From NCBI GenBank assembly GCA_017163975.1, contig JAFFSR010000008.1, forward strand, positions 1,745,501 through 1,809,500: a stretch of 64,000 bases of DNA, in the 5' to 3' direction. Both the position numbers and the translations under genes were made by a program. The notes under the pieces were generated by a model. It saw nothing but the letters and a program-made list of their open reading frames with translations. It did no database searches and was not told the origin of the DNA. This document shows positions 11,844-23,639 of the stretch, piece after piece (within the stretch, counting starts at the first letter, position 1; each line of letters starts with the position of its first letter). This stretch comes from Anastatus disparis. Taxonomy: Eukaryota; Arthropoda; Insecta; Hymenoptera; Eupelmidae.

Positions 11844-12671
11844 AAAAAAAAGTACACACTTTTTCTAGCCTTTCTTACAATTTAATTAGATTCTCTTATA
11901 ATATCTGTCGTTGCACAATCTTCCATCTCTTGCTTATAGATATATATCTTTTCGGCCTTGATCGATAAATCTCTTATGAATATTTGACTGATTCCATTCA
12001 GATTCATGCAGGCCGTCACTGATCAAATTATTTTTTTTTTTCTAAATGATAAAAACACCTTCCAATATGTATATGAAGATGAGATTTACCTCATTAAACG
12101 CTCAAAAATATGTTTTTCACTCGCTACAGCGTATTTAGTGTTGGGTGTAAAAATAAAAATTAAAAAATTGAAAATGAACCTTAATTTTCAAATGGCCGTA
12201 ACTCCGTCAATTTTATATCTTTCTAGACGTTGTTTTGAAGAAAATGTGCGAAATTTAGTCTAATTTTAAATGCCGTTTTTATTTTGGTGATACGAGTTAA
12301 TCTCTGTGAGTCATTTATTAAAAATCCGAAAAAAGCTATTTTTTTCAAACGCAATTTTCTCAAAAATCATATTTTTTGTTGAAATTTTTATATGTTTTTA
12401 TACATGGAAAATATTAACTTTGAAGATAGGTAAGAATATGCTATTTTGCCTTTTTTTTAAGCAGGTTTTTAAACATTCTTTTTATATTTTCCATTTTAAA
12501 GCATTGATACCATGCCGCATCATGTCGTTTTTCCAACTATTTTATCTTTTTACAATTCGTTTATGCTTTTATTTGTTAATTTATCAAAAATATTAACAAA
12601 AATCTTTAAAATAAACCCTTGATCAAATTTTTTTATCAATTAGAATCGAAGTTATGATGATTTTAAGTTTA
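11844..12671. other. AT-rich stretch, no gene recognised
   Basis: Short open frames at 12006-12263 and 12306-12596 are Phe/Lys/Ile-rich and show no motif, as expected by chance at this base composition. No repeat partner was found here. Confidence 0.5.
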
Positions 12672-12803
12672 TAAAAATAAAAATTTTTTTGTTGACAATT
12701 AAAATTTTTAATTCAGTTTGAATTTTGCGCCCACAATTTGGATTTTCTTTGTAGGGAGTGACATATGCCACTGCTAGATGGCGACAATTCACTTCCTGAA
12801 TTC

Positions 12804-12925
12804 TCATAAACGACTTGACGCATTCAAGCATATAAGACAAGTAAGATAAAAAATAAAATTTTCTAATAAAGTTATTTCTTCGTATAAATCTTCTTCTGTC
12901 AAAGAAATCACTTGCCTCAGAGTAT
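12804..12925 (-). pseudogene. Inverted 3' fragment of the gene at 13011-13848
   Basis: On the minus strand this stretch reads VISLTEEDLYEEITLLENF and then LICLNASSRL, nearly the same as the C-terminal end of the plus-strand fragment ending at 13848. It is the left arm of the inverted repeat and carries no start of its own. Confidence 0.65.
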
Positions 12926-13010
12926 CAATATAAAAATGCGAAAATCCTGTGCTTTTCGAAAAAGATAACAAATAAACGATGCATTTGATTAACAAATAGC
13001 AAGTAAAATT

Positions 13011-13848
13011 ATGAAAGTCTACGATATAACGGATTTGCCCGCATTAAATGAAAATAACGAATGTGAAACATATGATAAAGGGTTCAAAAATATTAAAATT
13101 ACTTTAGATATTTGTTCAAATTTTCTTGAGAAAGTGCGGTTATTAAGTCTTATACCAAGCAACATTTCCAAAAATTATTTATAATCAGTTTTATCAAATG
13201 TAACTGTTTATACGATTGATCAAGCAAGATCATTGGCAAATAATAAAGATATTTACAAAAAGGCTGAGAACTATTGTGGCCATTCTTCGCATCGTGAAAT
13301 TATAACGAGAGTGAAAAATTATTATTCGAACGATGATTTCAATTATTCTCGTCAAAGTGCAAATAAAAGTGACACAATATCTGTTAAAGAAAATGGTATA
13401 AAAACTAAAAAAGTTAAACGCTTTCTTATGCGAAGCATAAAAGAAATATTTATTTATAGAAGAAAATCCTGAAATTAAAACAAATATTGGTAAATCAATA
13501 CTCTATGCCTTAAGACCAAAGTGGGTTATACCCCATCCACCAAACGATTCGTGTCTTTGCGTTTATTGCGAGAACCTGAAACTTACATTGGGTGCTTTAA
13601 ATAAATATAAAAACGAGAATAAACATGACATTGCGGATTTGGAATTGAAAATAAATTCTCCACTTTCTTGTTCAAAAGATGATATAAAATGTGCACTAAG
13701 AAAATTTAAAGAATGCCCAATTAGAGATAGTATTGATTTAAAAGTGATTTCTTTGACAGAAGAAGATTTATACGAAGAAATAACTTTATTAGACTATTTT
13801 ATTTTTGATCTTACTTGTCTTATATTCATGAATGCATCAAGTCGTTAA
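13011..13848 (+). pseudogene. Second unnamed arthropod transposon-type gene, degenerate
   Basis: Coding-like sequence runs through several frames. It opens YDITDLPALNENNECETYD (about 13020), then 13233-13472 (KKAENYCGHSSHREIITRV, KVKRFLMRSIKEIF). After a frame break comes LRPKWVIPHPPNDSCLCVYC (about 13510-13570), then 13588-13848 (GALNKYKNENKHDIADLE, ending ISLTEEDLYEEITLLDYF). The LRPKxV....DxCLCxYCEN block is, from memory, a signature of a common uncharacterised multicopy arthropod and cnidarian protein with Cys ligands. At least two frameshifts and a stop at about 13182 break it. It is not the same gene as copies A and B. Confidence 0.6.
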
Positions 13849-14006
13849 TGAGAATGAAAAATTGAATTGTCGCCATCTAGCGGTGGCATATGTTACTCCG
13901 TACAAAGTAAATTCAAATCGTGGGCGCAAAATTCAAACTGAATAAAAACTTTTAATTATCAACAAAAAATTTTTTATTTTTCTGTTGATAATTCTATTTA
14001 AAAATA

Positions 14007-16079
14007 TGGAAAAAATATATAATATTTATTTAAGCACCAAAAGTATCTAAATTTTTCCAGATTTTTAAAAGTAGTGGAACAGCGTCAAAAAGGAAAAAAA
14101 CGGTTTTTTGCGTATTTTTGCCTATATACGGCCTAACCCTCATATCCTACACTTTCTTTTGCAATATTTTTGAGTAAAATTTTATTTTTCGAGACACTCT
14201 GGGTCGTAACATATCGAGAATAACTCGGAATTTTCCAATTTTCACGTTAAAGCGCTCCCAGAGACCTTAAAAACCCGTTATACTAATAATAATCCGTAGA
14301 AATGTCCCGCTAGGTGAAACTCGTATCATAATCTATAAAACTATGCATACATTCTTCTACAGTATATCTAAATTCATATAATTCAATACTATAAACAGGA
14401 ATATACAGATATACTGAATGTATTGTTTTGGGTTATCACTCAAACACCACCTAACGGGAGCAATCATCCTAATTCTTTCCAGTACCCCCAAACTCATGTG
14501 TATTGCATTTCTATTTACAGAAACAGATAGTAGATATAAGGCTAATCAGCCGGTAGCTGCACAAATCTAGTTTGCAATGTTTTTTTCATTGTAATAATAC
14601 TTATATCAGATATTATTTTATTGCTATTGTTTAAACATACTTGTTATTTTTAAAGTGCACAACATGGTAATTTAGAGCGCCCTTTCAGGGTGCAATCAGC
14701 AAAATGTCTACATCCATCGTGCTAACGTTTCACCCAACAGTATTATAAAGTTGATACCTTACATAGTTTTAAAAAATTAATTGATATTATTAATTTTATA
14801 TACTTTAATTATTTAAATTATTTTTGGTTTTGGAATTGATAAAATTTTATCATTTTTATGCTATTTGAAAGATAAAAATTTCACCCTGTTTGTAGAATTT
14901 TAGAACGTATATATTATTATATCGAATCATGCATAATAATAGGGTACGATGAGAATTGAGTACAACTTGAAACTTGAGTATTGTTACTTGAGTATCAGCT
15001 GTTACTTCATTTTTTTATATGAAATATAAAAGCACACAGATCTGATAGTCGTCGGTAAAGATGTCACACTCAATTGAAGTAACAGCTTATACTCAAGTAA
15101 CGATACTCAAGTTTCAAGTTGTACTCAATTCTTATTGTACCTACTTATTATGCATGATTCGATATAATAATATATACTTTCTAAAATTCTACAAACAGGG
15201 TGAAATTTTTATCTTTCAAATAGCATAAAAATGATAAAATTTCATCAATTTCAAAACCAAAAATAATTTAAATAATTAAAGTATATAAAATAAATAATAT
15301 CAATTAATTTTTTAAAACTATATAAGGTATCAACTTTATAATACTGTTGGGTGAAACGTTAGCTCGATGGATGTAGACATTTTGCTGATCGCACCCTGTA
15401 AGGGCGCTCTAAATTACCATGTTGTGCACTTTAAAAATAACAAGTATGTTTAAACAATAGCAATAAAATAATATCTGATATAAGTATTATTACAATGAAA
15501 AAAACATTGCAAACTAGATTTTTGCAGCTACCGGCTGATTAGCCTTATATCTACTATCTGTTTCTGTAAATAGAAATGCAATACACATGAGTTTGGGGGT
15601 ACTGGAAAGAATTAGGATGATTGCTCCCGTTAGGTGGTGTTTGAGTGATAACCCAAAACAATACATTCAGTATATCTGTATATTCCTGTTTATAGTATTG
15701 AATTATATGAATTTAGATATACTGTAGAAGAATGTATGCATAGTTTTATAGATTATGATACGAGTTTCACCTAGCGGGACATTTCTACGGATTATTATTA
15801 GTATAACGGGTTTTTAAGGTCTCTGGGAGCGCTTTAACGTGAAAATTGGAAAATTCCGAGTTATTCTCGATATGTTACGACCCAGAGTGTCTCCAAAAAT
15901 GAAATCTTACTCAAAAATATTGCAAATGAAAGTGTAGGATATGAGGGTTAGACCGTATATAGGCAAAAATACGCAAAAAACCGTTTTTTTCCTTTTTGAC
16001 GCTTTTCCACCACTTTTGAAAATCTGAAAAAATTTTTACATACTTTTGGTGCATAAATAAATATTATATATTTTTTCCA
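14007..16079. repeat. 2.07-kb palindrome with 1-kb arms and a short loop
   Basis: The left arm is about 14007-15010 and the right arm about 15080-16079, with a loop of about 70 bases. By reading, mismatches are few over the full kilobase. No coding frame exists. The outer ends read GGAAAAAATATATAATATTT and the complement. The inner ends carry GTACTCAA, ACTTGAGTAT and GTAACAGCT motifs that recur at 45.0-45.5 kb. No clear target duplication was found. A transcript of either strand would fold into a long double-stranded RNA. Confidence 0.8.
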
Positions 16080-16426
16080 AAGTGTCGTCTATCTTAGTTT
16101 TCGAAATATCTCAATAAAAAATTTTCAAACGTCTCTAGAAATTTGAATTTCGCACCCACAAAAAAATCATCATAAACTATTTTATAGGGCTTCAAAAAAC
16201 CTAAATTAGAAAAAAAAAATAATCTAGCTCAAAAATTGACGTAGATAGAGCTAAGATACTCAAAAAACGAAAAATTGCGTTTTTGAGGTTAGGTTTAGGT
16301 TTAGAGGGCTGAAAATTTCTATATTTTTTATATAAAATTTGATGGCCATATCAGTTTTTCTCTCTGCTTCTGGGACCAATTCACCTATCTTACCCGGCTA
16401 GACCCTTTATATTTATATTCAACTTA
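16080..16426. other. Non-coding spacer
   Basis: AT-rich, with no frame or repeat partner recognised. It is bounded by two palindromes. Confidence 0.4.
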
Positions 16427-17091
16427 CTATGAGAGGATCAGACCTCCGAATAACGGATTTTACTTAGACTATGAGATAAGCTTTCAGGTGTCGAATTATG
16501 GAAAAAGCCAGGGATTGAGACCCTCATGCTTAATATTTCCCAAGTTACAGATAATTTAAAAAAATCACTGAAAAAGTTACTAGATTTTTAAACGTTTATA
16601 ATTTTTCAGCATTAACAGTTAGAAGCTTTAAACTTTTTTTAAACGAAAGCTGAGCTCAAATCCTTTTGAAATTGCACTTACAGTATCTCAACATAATATT
16701 TTTGCCTACAGTAATAGCGTAATAATGATTGAACCCAATTTCTTCATTTATTATTAATAACTGTTTTAAAAAATTAATTCAGGTCTAATCTTTATTACTC
16801 TATAACTGTAGGAAAAAAATAATATTTTGAGATATTCTAAGTGCTATTTCGAAGGGATTTGAGCTCAACTTTCGTTTAAAAAAATTTTTAAGCTTCCAAC
16901 TGTTAATGTTGAAGAATTATGAACGTTTTAAAATCTAGTTACTTTTTTATTGATTTGTTTTTATTGTCTGTAACTAGGGAAATGTTAAGCATAAGGGTCT
17001 AAAATTCTGTCTTTCTTCATATTTTGACACCTGAAAACTTATCTTATAGTTTGAGCAAAATCCATGATCCGAAGATCTGACTCTCTTTTAG
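16427..17091. mobile_element. Complete palindromic MITE, TTA-flanked family (diverged copy)
   Basis: 665 bp, two arms around a centre near 16760. The termini are degenerate relatives of CAAGGAGAGT (right end CTGACTCTCTTTTAG). TTA lies on both sides (16424-16426 and 17092-17094). The internal order of motifs matches the copies at 6435, 33604 and 56887. The 3-bp TTA duplication is the TWA type preferred by PIF/Harbinger transposases; that assignment is inference. Confidence 0.7.
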
Positions 17092-17344
17092 TTAGATTTA
17101 ATGATCTATTACTTAAAAACTTTTCCTAGACCTTGTCTAATCATAATCAAATTAGTTTATTTATGTATCCTTTTTCTTTCTCATAGAAAAAGCATTGTAT
17201 TAATAAAAAAAATTTTTTTCTATTTTTTCATTAATTTGTACATATTTGAACTCGGGGAGTCGAAAAAAGTAATTTCTAGAAAATGTCTGTATGTATGTGT
17301 GTGTATGTGTGTGTAGATGTATGATTTCAGTTAGTAAATTGTAT

Positions 17345-17960
17345 CTCGAAAACTACTCTACGAATTTGCTTCTAATTTTGCATGGAATTTATTTTTTTGA
17401 CTATCTTGCTGGGAACCTATTGATAATTGGTTCTTCTAGCGTAGTTTTAATTTTGGAGTCGTTTCAAAAAAAAAAATTTTGATTTTTCATTTTTTTGTTT
17501 TTTTTTGTTTATTACTCGATGAATTTGCTTCAAAATTTGCATGGAAATTATTTGTGATTGCCCAAATAAAATAAATTTTTAAAAACTGATTTTCTCAGCT
17601 TAGTTTTAATTTTAGAGCATTTTGAAATTTTTGAAAAAAATGTTTCTATTTATTAAGCCAGTAAAATCTTAAAAACTACTCGATGGATTTACTTCAAATT
17701 TTCCATACAACTCAATTTTTCAATCAACTGGTGCGGAAGCTATTGAGAATTGGTTTTCTTAGCGTATTTTTTTTTTAGAGTTTAACAATTTTCAAAAAAT
17801 TTCGATTTTTCATTTTTTTTTTGTATTTTACGTAAACTACTCGAAGAATTTGTTTGAAAATTTGTATGGAACTCAATTTTGACTGCCAAAAGTAGAAAAA
17901 CTTTTGAAAACTGATTTTCTTAGTGCATTATTATTCGATAGATTTTCTCTAAAATTCGTA
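17345..17960. repeat. Diverged tandem array, unit about 165 bp
   Basis: The phrase CTACTCGATGAATTTGCTTC plus a following AAAATTTGCATGGAA recurs at about 17352, 17512, 17678, 17838 and 17935, each followed in the fuller units by a GATTTTCT.AGC.TAGTTTTAATTTT-like segment. Spacing is 160-170 bases. The array is interrupted by the 2-kb palindrome at 17972, and a last unit reappears at about 20045-20130. Confidence 0.65.
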
Positions 17961-17971
17961 TGCAAGTTATA

Positions 17972-20040
17972 GTCTAGGCACCCAGAGGGTTTCGTATGAA
18001 GTTAGAGGTCCCACCAAGCAAGCAGGTGATTTATATGTATTTTGAGCCGCTGAATCCGAATTTGCAACTTGCTCTTCGCGCAAGTAGTCGAGTAATTTGT
18101 TATAAACAAATTAATTGTTTAAATGACTATAGTTTATGAACTACAATAGATGCAGTAATTTTATCTGCAAAAACTTGTTCTTTAATAAAAGAAACAAAAA
18201 AAAATCGTTTTTGTTGCGTTTCGATTCGATAATTAGAACCAGAGATATGGTTAATATATTGCAAAAAAACATAGAGACGTAGCGCTAGCGTGGAACGCTC
18301 TGGTAAAAAACCTTATAACTCGACTACCAATTGATATTTTTTGAAGTTCAACATGTGTTTGAAAAATGTCAGAGTCTCAGCTTTAATGATAAATTGTTAT
18401 ATATTACTTTTAAATGTTGATAAATAAGCTAGAATGATTTGAAGCAGAAAAAATTTTCAATTTTTCAGAATTGTGTTTGTTTATAACGAAATAATATAGG
18501 TTAGCGAACAAAATATTTCTATATTTTTATATAGAATGATAGGAAATTTGATCTAATTTAAGAATCTGTCTATTTTTCAAATTCAAGTAAGTAGAACCTG
18601 AGATATCGCAAATTTAAGCTGTAGCGCCAACTCCTTGCAATACGACATATGTGTGCAATATAGCGATCGCTTTCCTTATTAAAAATTCTTTCATTATAAG
18701 GTAAGTAATCTCATCCTTTTCTAATAAAATCACTTTTGACTCGACTCTATTTTATATACTTAGTCATAATATTAATGATGTATAATCTTCGAGCGTATAC
18801 TACTGGAGGAAGCATCCCAGCTAATAACTACGTTACAAGGCGAAGAGAGAAAAAGCTTCTATTTTGGTACGTGCTATCTCTCTTTCACTTTCTTAGTGGG
18901 AAACAGAAGCAGCCAAACAAATCAGGCGAGAGAGAGACAGCACGTACCAAAATAGAGGCTTTTTCTCTTTTCGCCTTGTAACGCTTTCTGCCATTCGGAG
19001 GCTTCCTCCAGTAGCATATGCTCGAAGTGTATAATACATTTAAATGAAGTAGATTTAGGGTTTTAAATAATCATTGATTTTTCTACTATAATAGTAAACA
19101 ATTCACTCAACTTATGGAGTATTTTTACATTTGTTTATTTTTTTGCAATTGCAAAAAGAACAACAATCTATTTTTTCCAAAAAATTTGTTTTAACCTTCC
19201 GATTTATTAGAGTCATCTATTTTTAGCTGAATCCTTTTTTATTAAATATTTATTTAATTTTCTAATCAGAGTTAAAATTAATTGTATTACAAAAAAATGA
19301 AATTACTTACCTTATAATAAAAGAATTTTCAATAAGGAAAGTGATCGCCATATTGCACACATATGTCGTATTGCAAGGAGTTGGCGCTACAGCTTAAATT
19401 TGCGATATCTCAGGTTCTACTGACTTAAATTTGAAAAACCAGACAGATTCTTAAACTAGATCAAATTTCCTATCATTCTTTGTAAAAAATATAGAAATAT
19501 TTTGTTCGCTAACCTATATCATTTCGTTATAAACAAACAAGATTCTGAAAAATTGAAAATTTTTTCTGCTTCAAATCATTCTAGCATATTTATTAGCACT
19601 TGAAAGTAATATATAACAATTTATCATTAAAGCTGAGACTCTGATATTTTTCAAACACATGTTGAACTTCAAAAAATATTAATTAGTAGTCGAGTTATAA
19701 GGTTTTTTACCAGGGCGTTCCGTACTAGCGCTACGTCTCTATGTTTTTTTGCAATATATTTGCCATATCTCTGGTTCTAATCATCGAATTGACATGCAAC
19801 AAAAACGATTTTTTTGTTTTTTTTTATTAAAGAACAAGTTTTTGCAGAGAAAATCACTGCATCTATTGTAGTTCATAAACTATAGCTATTTAAACAATCA
19901 ATTTGTTTATAACAAATTACTCGACCACTTGCACTAAAAGCAAGTTGCAAATTCGGATCCAGCAGCTCAAAATACACACGAATCATCTACTTGCTCGGTG
20001 GGACCTCTAACTTCATACAAAACCCTCTGGGCTCCTAGAC
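17972..20040. mobile_element. 2.07-kb foldback element inserted in the tandem array
   Basis: The ends GTCTAGGCACCCAGAGGG and CCCTCTGGGCTCCTAGAC are inverted repeats, and the arms match for about 0.7 kb. TA lies on each side (17970-17971, 20041-20042), as for Tc1/mariner-type insertion, though TA alone is weak evidence in AT-rich DNA. Satellite units occur on both outer sides, so this is an insertion into the array. No transposase frame is present. The phrase GCCGCTGAATCCGAATTTG near 18045 also occurs in the tandem units of the 6.8-11.8 kb inverted repeat. Confidence 0.7.
18778..19031. repeat. Nested palindrome inside the 2-kb foldback element
   Basis: Arms at about 18778-18880 and 18930-19031 (TACAAGGCGAAGAGAGAAAA with its complement; GCACGTACCAAAATAGA with its complement). 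It sits in the loop of the larger palindrome and was probably a separate small MITE. The plus-strand frame across it has no protein-like features. Confidence 0.7.
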
Positions 20041-20044
20041 TATT

Positions 20045-20686
20045 ATTTCTGAAGAAAGCTTTGGAAAACTAATTTCCTCAGCGCAGTTTTAATTTGAGAG
20101 CATTTTGAAAATTTTCATAAAAATTTTTTATTTTTCATTTATCTCCTTTCTTAGCGTGGTTACGATTAGAAATTTTGTTGTCACCATTCTTTTTATTACT
20201 ACATTATATCATTTTTTCAATGGAACAAATTTTTTTGTATTACTTGATGCTTTAAAATACATTATAAATGTTAAAAAGGCAATCAGCTAGCATATATGTT
20301 CGAAATTTATAAAGTACAATATGAGTAAATATTAATGTTAGACAATTTTTTTATATTAAAATCACATTTAAATAAATATAAAAAAATTAATGAAACTCAA
20401 AGAGCTCTATGAGAAAGCATTCCGTTAAAGCACCTGGCAGCGTTTTTTATAAACTTAATAAAATAGCCAGCAGAAGATTATTAGTGATGGATGTTTACAT
20501 AAGTTATTTATTAACAATATAAGATGGAATGTATGATGAGTATTGTTAAATATCTTAAATAATATATGTTATACATGAAAAACATCAATTGAAAATTAAT
20601 CTCATGATTTATTTTTCCTAATAATTTAATTACACATCAAATTTATGTTTGAAAAATAAAATTTTCCCAAAAAAAAAAAATTAACA
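20045..20686. other. End of the 165-bp array, then AT-rich sequence without a gene
   Basis: 20045-20130 repeats the GGAAAACTAATTTCCTCAGCG..TTTTAATTT.GAGCATTTTG unit. The rest shows no coding frame or repeat partner. Confidence 0.5.
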
Positions 20687-20728
20687 AGGAGGGACGGTGA
20701 GCAGCACAAGTAGGGGTACCCCTCCTTG

Positions 20729-20779
<51 letters not shown>
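20687..20779. mobile_element. 45-bp mini-element followed by a (TA)n microsatellite
   Basis: TAACAAGGAGG and CCTCCTTGTTA border a 45-bp unit holding GTGAGCAG and the palindrome AGGGGTACCCCT; a run of about 25 TA units follows at once. Its ends resemble the TTA-flanked MITE family, and a similar unit (ATGAGCAG, GGGGAACCCCT) precedes the TA run at 44870. The pairing suggests a microsatellite-seeding element. Confidence 0.55.
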
Positions 20780-20788
<9 letters not shown>

Positions 20789-21117
20789 AAAGACAATTAA
20801 AAATTCTTCTGCATTAAGTTGTTCAGGAAAAGATAAAATTTCAAATAAGGAAAAAGAAAATTTTGTTGAAATTGAATTGTTGAAAAACAAAGAAAATAAC
20901 GTCTCGTCAAGAAATAAATTTTAAATAACATAATTTTGATTTTTTTTTTATTGATTTCAATGGTTTAACACCTATTTTAAATTTTATTAACTTTTCCAGA
21001 AAGCTTCTGGACTTAAGACCAGCATAAACATACGGCTGCATGAAAAGTTTTTTATAATATATTTTCTAAATTGCTGAAGAAAGAAGAGAAATTTTTTTAA
21101 ATATTATTAAAACAAGC
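20780..21117. other. AT-rich, no gene recognised
   Basis: The reading frame that passes through the TA run and ends at 20924 is low-complexity and is not supported as a gene. Confidence 0.4.
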
Positions 21118-21475
21118 TCACAAATTTTAGTAACTGTCACTAAAAAAGTAGACGAGTTTTCGTAATGGTCGCTGCTAGTAGACCTATTTTATTTCCTGTC
21201 ACTGAAAAGTGCAAACGAACTATGTCGACTGTCGCTAAAAAAAACAGACAGATTTTCTGACTGTCACTAGAAAAAGCGGACAATTATTTCTAACTATCGC
21301 TAAAGAGAGCAGATTGAATTTCGTAACTGCCACTGGTATAAAATTAATTTTTTACCTGTCGCTATGAAAAGAAGGCGAAATATTTTAACTGTCATCAAAG
21401 AAAACAGACAGATTGTCTGACTGTCGCTGGAGACAGCAGACAGATATTTTAAACTATAGCTATAGGGGGCAAACT
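21118..21475. repeat. Diverged minisatellite, unit about 33 bp
   Basis: About ten copies of a unit like GACTGTCGCTAAAGAAAGCA followed by GACAGATTTT, e.g. starting near 21231, 21260, 21293, 21325, 21355, 21388 and 21419. Units differ at many positions, so the array is old. Confidence 0.7.
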
Positions 21476-21774
21476 TTTCTCGATAACATATATGCTGTAT
21501 TATATTGAAGTGAAACCACCTTTTTTATGGTTCTCAGATTCTCTGATTCTCCGGATTTTTCAAATGTGCATAATTTTTTTGTGATAAGAGTAGCAATTTT
21601 TAATTGAGTTCCATATAATTAATACTGATTATGCATGAGCTTTTTTTATTGGGTCTTGTTTTCTGGGTCTCATTATTTTAGGCCTCATTTGAGCTTTAAT
21701 ATCTGTGACTTCTGTTTTTTCTAATTATCTTGCTCACTATTATTATTTTTCATTATCCTTTTTTTTGTTCACAC

Positions 21775-21967
21775 CTCCAACCTCCCTCTCTCCCTCCCCC
21801 TCACTTTCCCTTCATCTCCATTCCCCTCTCCCTTACTTTTTCTCTTCTTCCTTTGTTCTTCGCTCTCTCTCGTTTTCTCTCGTTCTTTCTCACTCTCTCT
21901 CGCTTTCTCTCTCCCACTCCTTCTCGTTCTCTCTTGCTCTTTTTCCACCTCTCTCTCTCTCTCTCTT
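21775..21967. repeat. TC-rich tract on the 5' side of the LINE
   Basis: Pyrimidine tract of CTCTCTCG, TTCTC and (CT)n units. Its composition matches the tract at 28401-29130 on the other side of the LINE. Confidence 0.85.
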
Positions 21968-22604
21968 TGTGAGTATAGCAGCATTCTGTTCCTAGTGCTC
22001 CTCGTTTTTAAGCCTTTGGTTACTGCATTTTTTGCCTATGGGCGTTTTGTTTTAGTGTGTCTGCGGGCAAAAATTGCAGAGGTTCTTCGTAGATATTAAT
22101 TATATTCTATGAAAGTTTCTTTTTGATGATTATTAAACATTCTTGATGACCACGTGTGCGATTTGGAGGTTAGGTGCAACTAATTTTTGAGGTTATGTCT
22201 TGGTTGATTCGCTCTCCAAGCGGCCTTTATCAAACTAACGACAAGTTCTTGAACAATCTGCAATATCGACTGTAGCTACTACTGTTAAAGTCCAGCTCTT
22301 TTTTGTTTTTTTTATTTTGCAGCAATACTGTGTGTACCATACATTGAGGTGAGTTCTTTGGTGTGCGTTGTCTCTTATTGCGCTCATTGATCATGGTAAA
22401 TTGTTCTAAATGAGACTCGTCAGTATTGCCAAAGAAGATAGACGCTTATAGAAGGATTCTTCTTGGTTAAATTTTTCGTGCGAAACGCTGGGTAACACTT
22501 TAACCATGTTTGTGTATCTATACATATGAAAAATTTGATATATATATATAGATATAAAAATGCACGAAATATAGTGGCATTCTCAGTAACTGGGTAACTC
22601 ATTT

Positions 22605-23366
22605 TTGGCAGAAATTTCCCATTTAAGAGTACGCTTCTATAAGCATCTATATTCGTTGGTATTGCGAACAGATACATCATTACTCTATAGAAATTGCAAT
22701 TCAATCTACCACTCAAGGTGTTGTGATAAATCCTGGTACATCAGTGATAACATTCTAATTTCTTGTAACAAGGTGAGAATCAGTAGTCAAAAGTGGTTGG
22801 AAAAGGAGCCTTATGCGTTTACTACAGAGGATTTTGTTTTGGCCTCTTCGCGGCCAGCAGAGTCTGTTTCGACCAGACAGCACACGCAAAAGAAGGGCGT
22901 GGCTTCACCGCTCCACCCACTTGACTTGTCACCAAGGCGGTGCTGCCATTCCGAGTCGAGCTCTTTCCTCTCTTCGCTTGATAGTACTACTGTGGGTGCT
23001 GAGCCAGGTTTGACTACCACATCCAGTCCTTCTCAATTGATCTCTGTTATTCCTACTTTTTCACTTAATAAGTTGTCTCCTTTACTTAGCGGGTCTGTTA
23101 AGGTTGCTTCGCTGGAATAGCTAGAGCAGTTCTGAGCCGACAATGATAAGAAATTTGATGATCAAAAGACAATGATTGATAGATTACTTTTAATGATGTC
23201 TCAATTGATTGAGTCTAACTCTAAATTGGTCAAGTCTAATAGAAATATTGAGACAGAGGCTGGTGCACTAAGAGCTGATCTTGACACGATGAAGCTAGCT
23301 TTTTCTGAATTGGAAAAGCGTTATGACGCTCTTTCCGACCGACTTGATCAGTCGGAACTCATATAG
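22605..23366 (+). pseudogene. LINE ORF1 (Cys/His-containing and coiled-coil regions)
   Basis: Two collinear frames separated by a stop at 23118-23120. The first, 22605-23120, contains CNSIYHSRCCDKSWYISDN and ISCNK, which resembles a decayed PHD-like zinc finger of the kind found in CR1-group ORF1 proteins, followed by a Ser/Pro-rich region. The second, 23172-23366, reads MIDRLLLMMSQLIESNSKLV and then a heptad-like LRADLDTMKLAFSELEKRYD, a clear coiled coil. Such coiled coils let LINE ORF1 proteins oligomerise on RNA. Stops make it non-functional. A 66-residue frame at 22813 and an antisense frame at 22811-23020 are overlaps with no support. Confidence 0.6.
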
Positions 23367-23639
23367 CAGTATGTTCTTCGCCTTTAGGTTCCTTATCGCG
23401 TGATTCTTATGAGGTGTTATTCTCAGGTATTCCTTCCTCTGTCGTAATTAGTAATATGGACATAATTAAGATTATTTTGGGGGCTATGGCATTGGATTAT
23501 TGCGCCACGATTTTGTTTGACACTAGAGACTAGTTGCCAAGTATTGCCATTGAAACAGATCAGCCAGGGACTACTTACCAGACTGCTTTACGAGCAATTG
23601 TGGGCAGATTCTCGTCGGATGCAGTTCGCGTCTTATTTA

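Larger units (their letters stand above)
12672..13978. repeat. Inverted repeat around a transposon-gene fragment
   Basis: The left arm, about 12672-12925, is complementary to 13735-13978. Both arms contain the coding segment ISLTEEDLYEEITLL, on the minus strand at 12804-12925 and on the plus strand at 13747-13850, followed by matching non-coding sequence (GTCGCCATCTAGCGGTGGCAT on the right). The structure implies inverted duplication of the 3' end of the gene fragment. Confidence 0.7.

Noticed and set aside
16427..17091. CRISPR-like or phage-like repeats
   Set aside because: The repeats are inverted palindromes or diverged tandem arrays in a eukaryotic transposon setting, with no direct short repeats separated by unique spacers and no cas genes.
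22811..23020. Antisense and alternative frames across LINE ORF1
   Set aside because: They overlap the ORF1 coiled-coil/Cys frame region, have no motif, and are explained as shadows.
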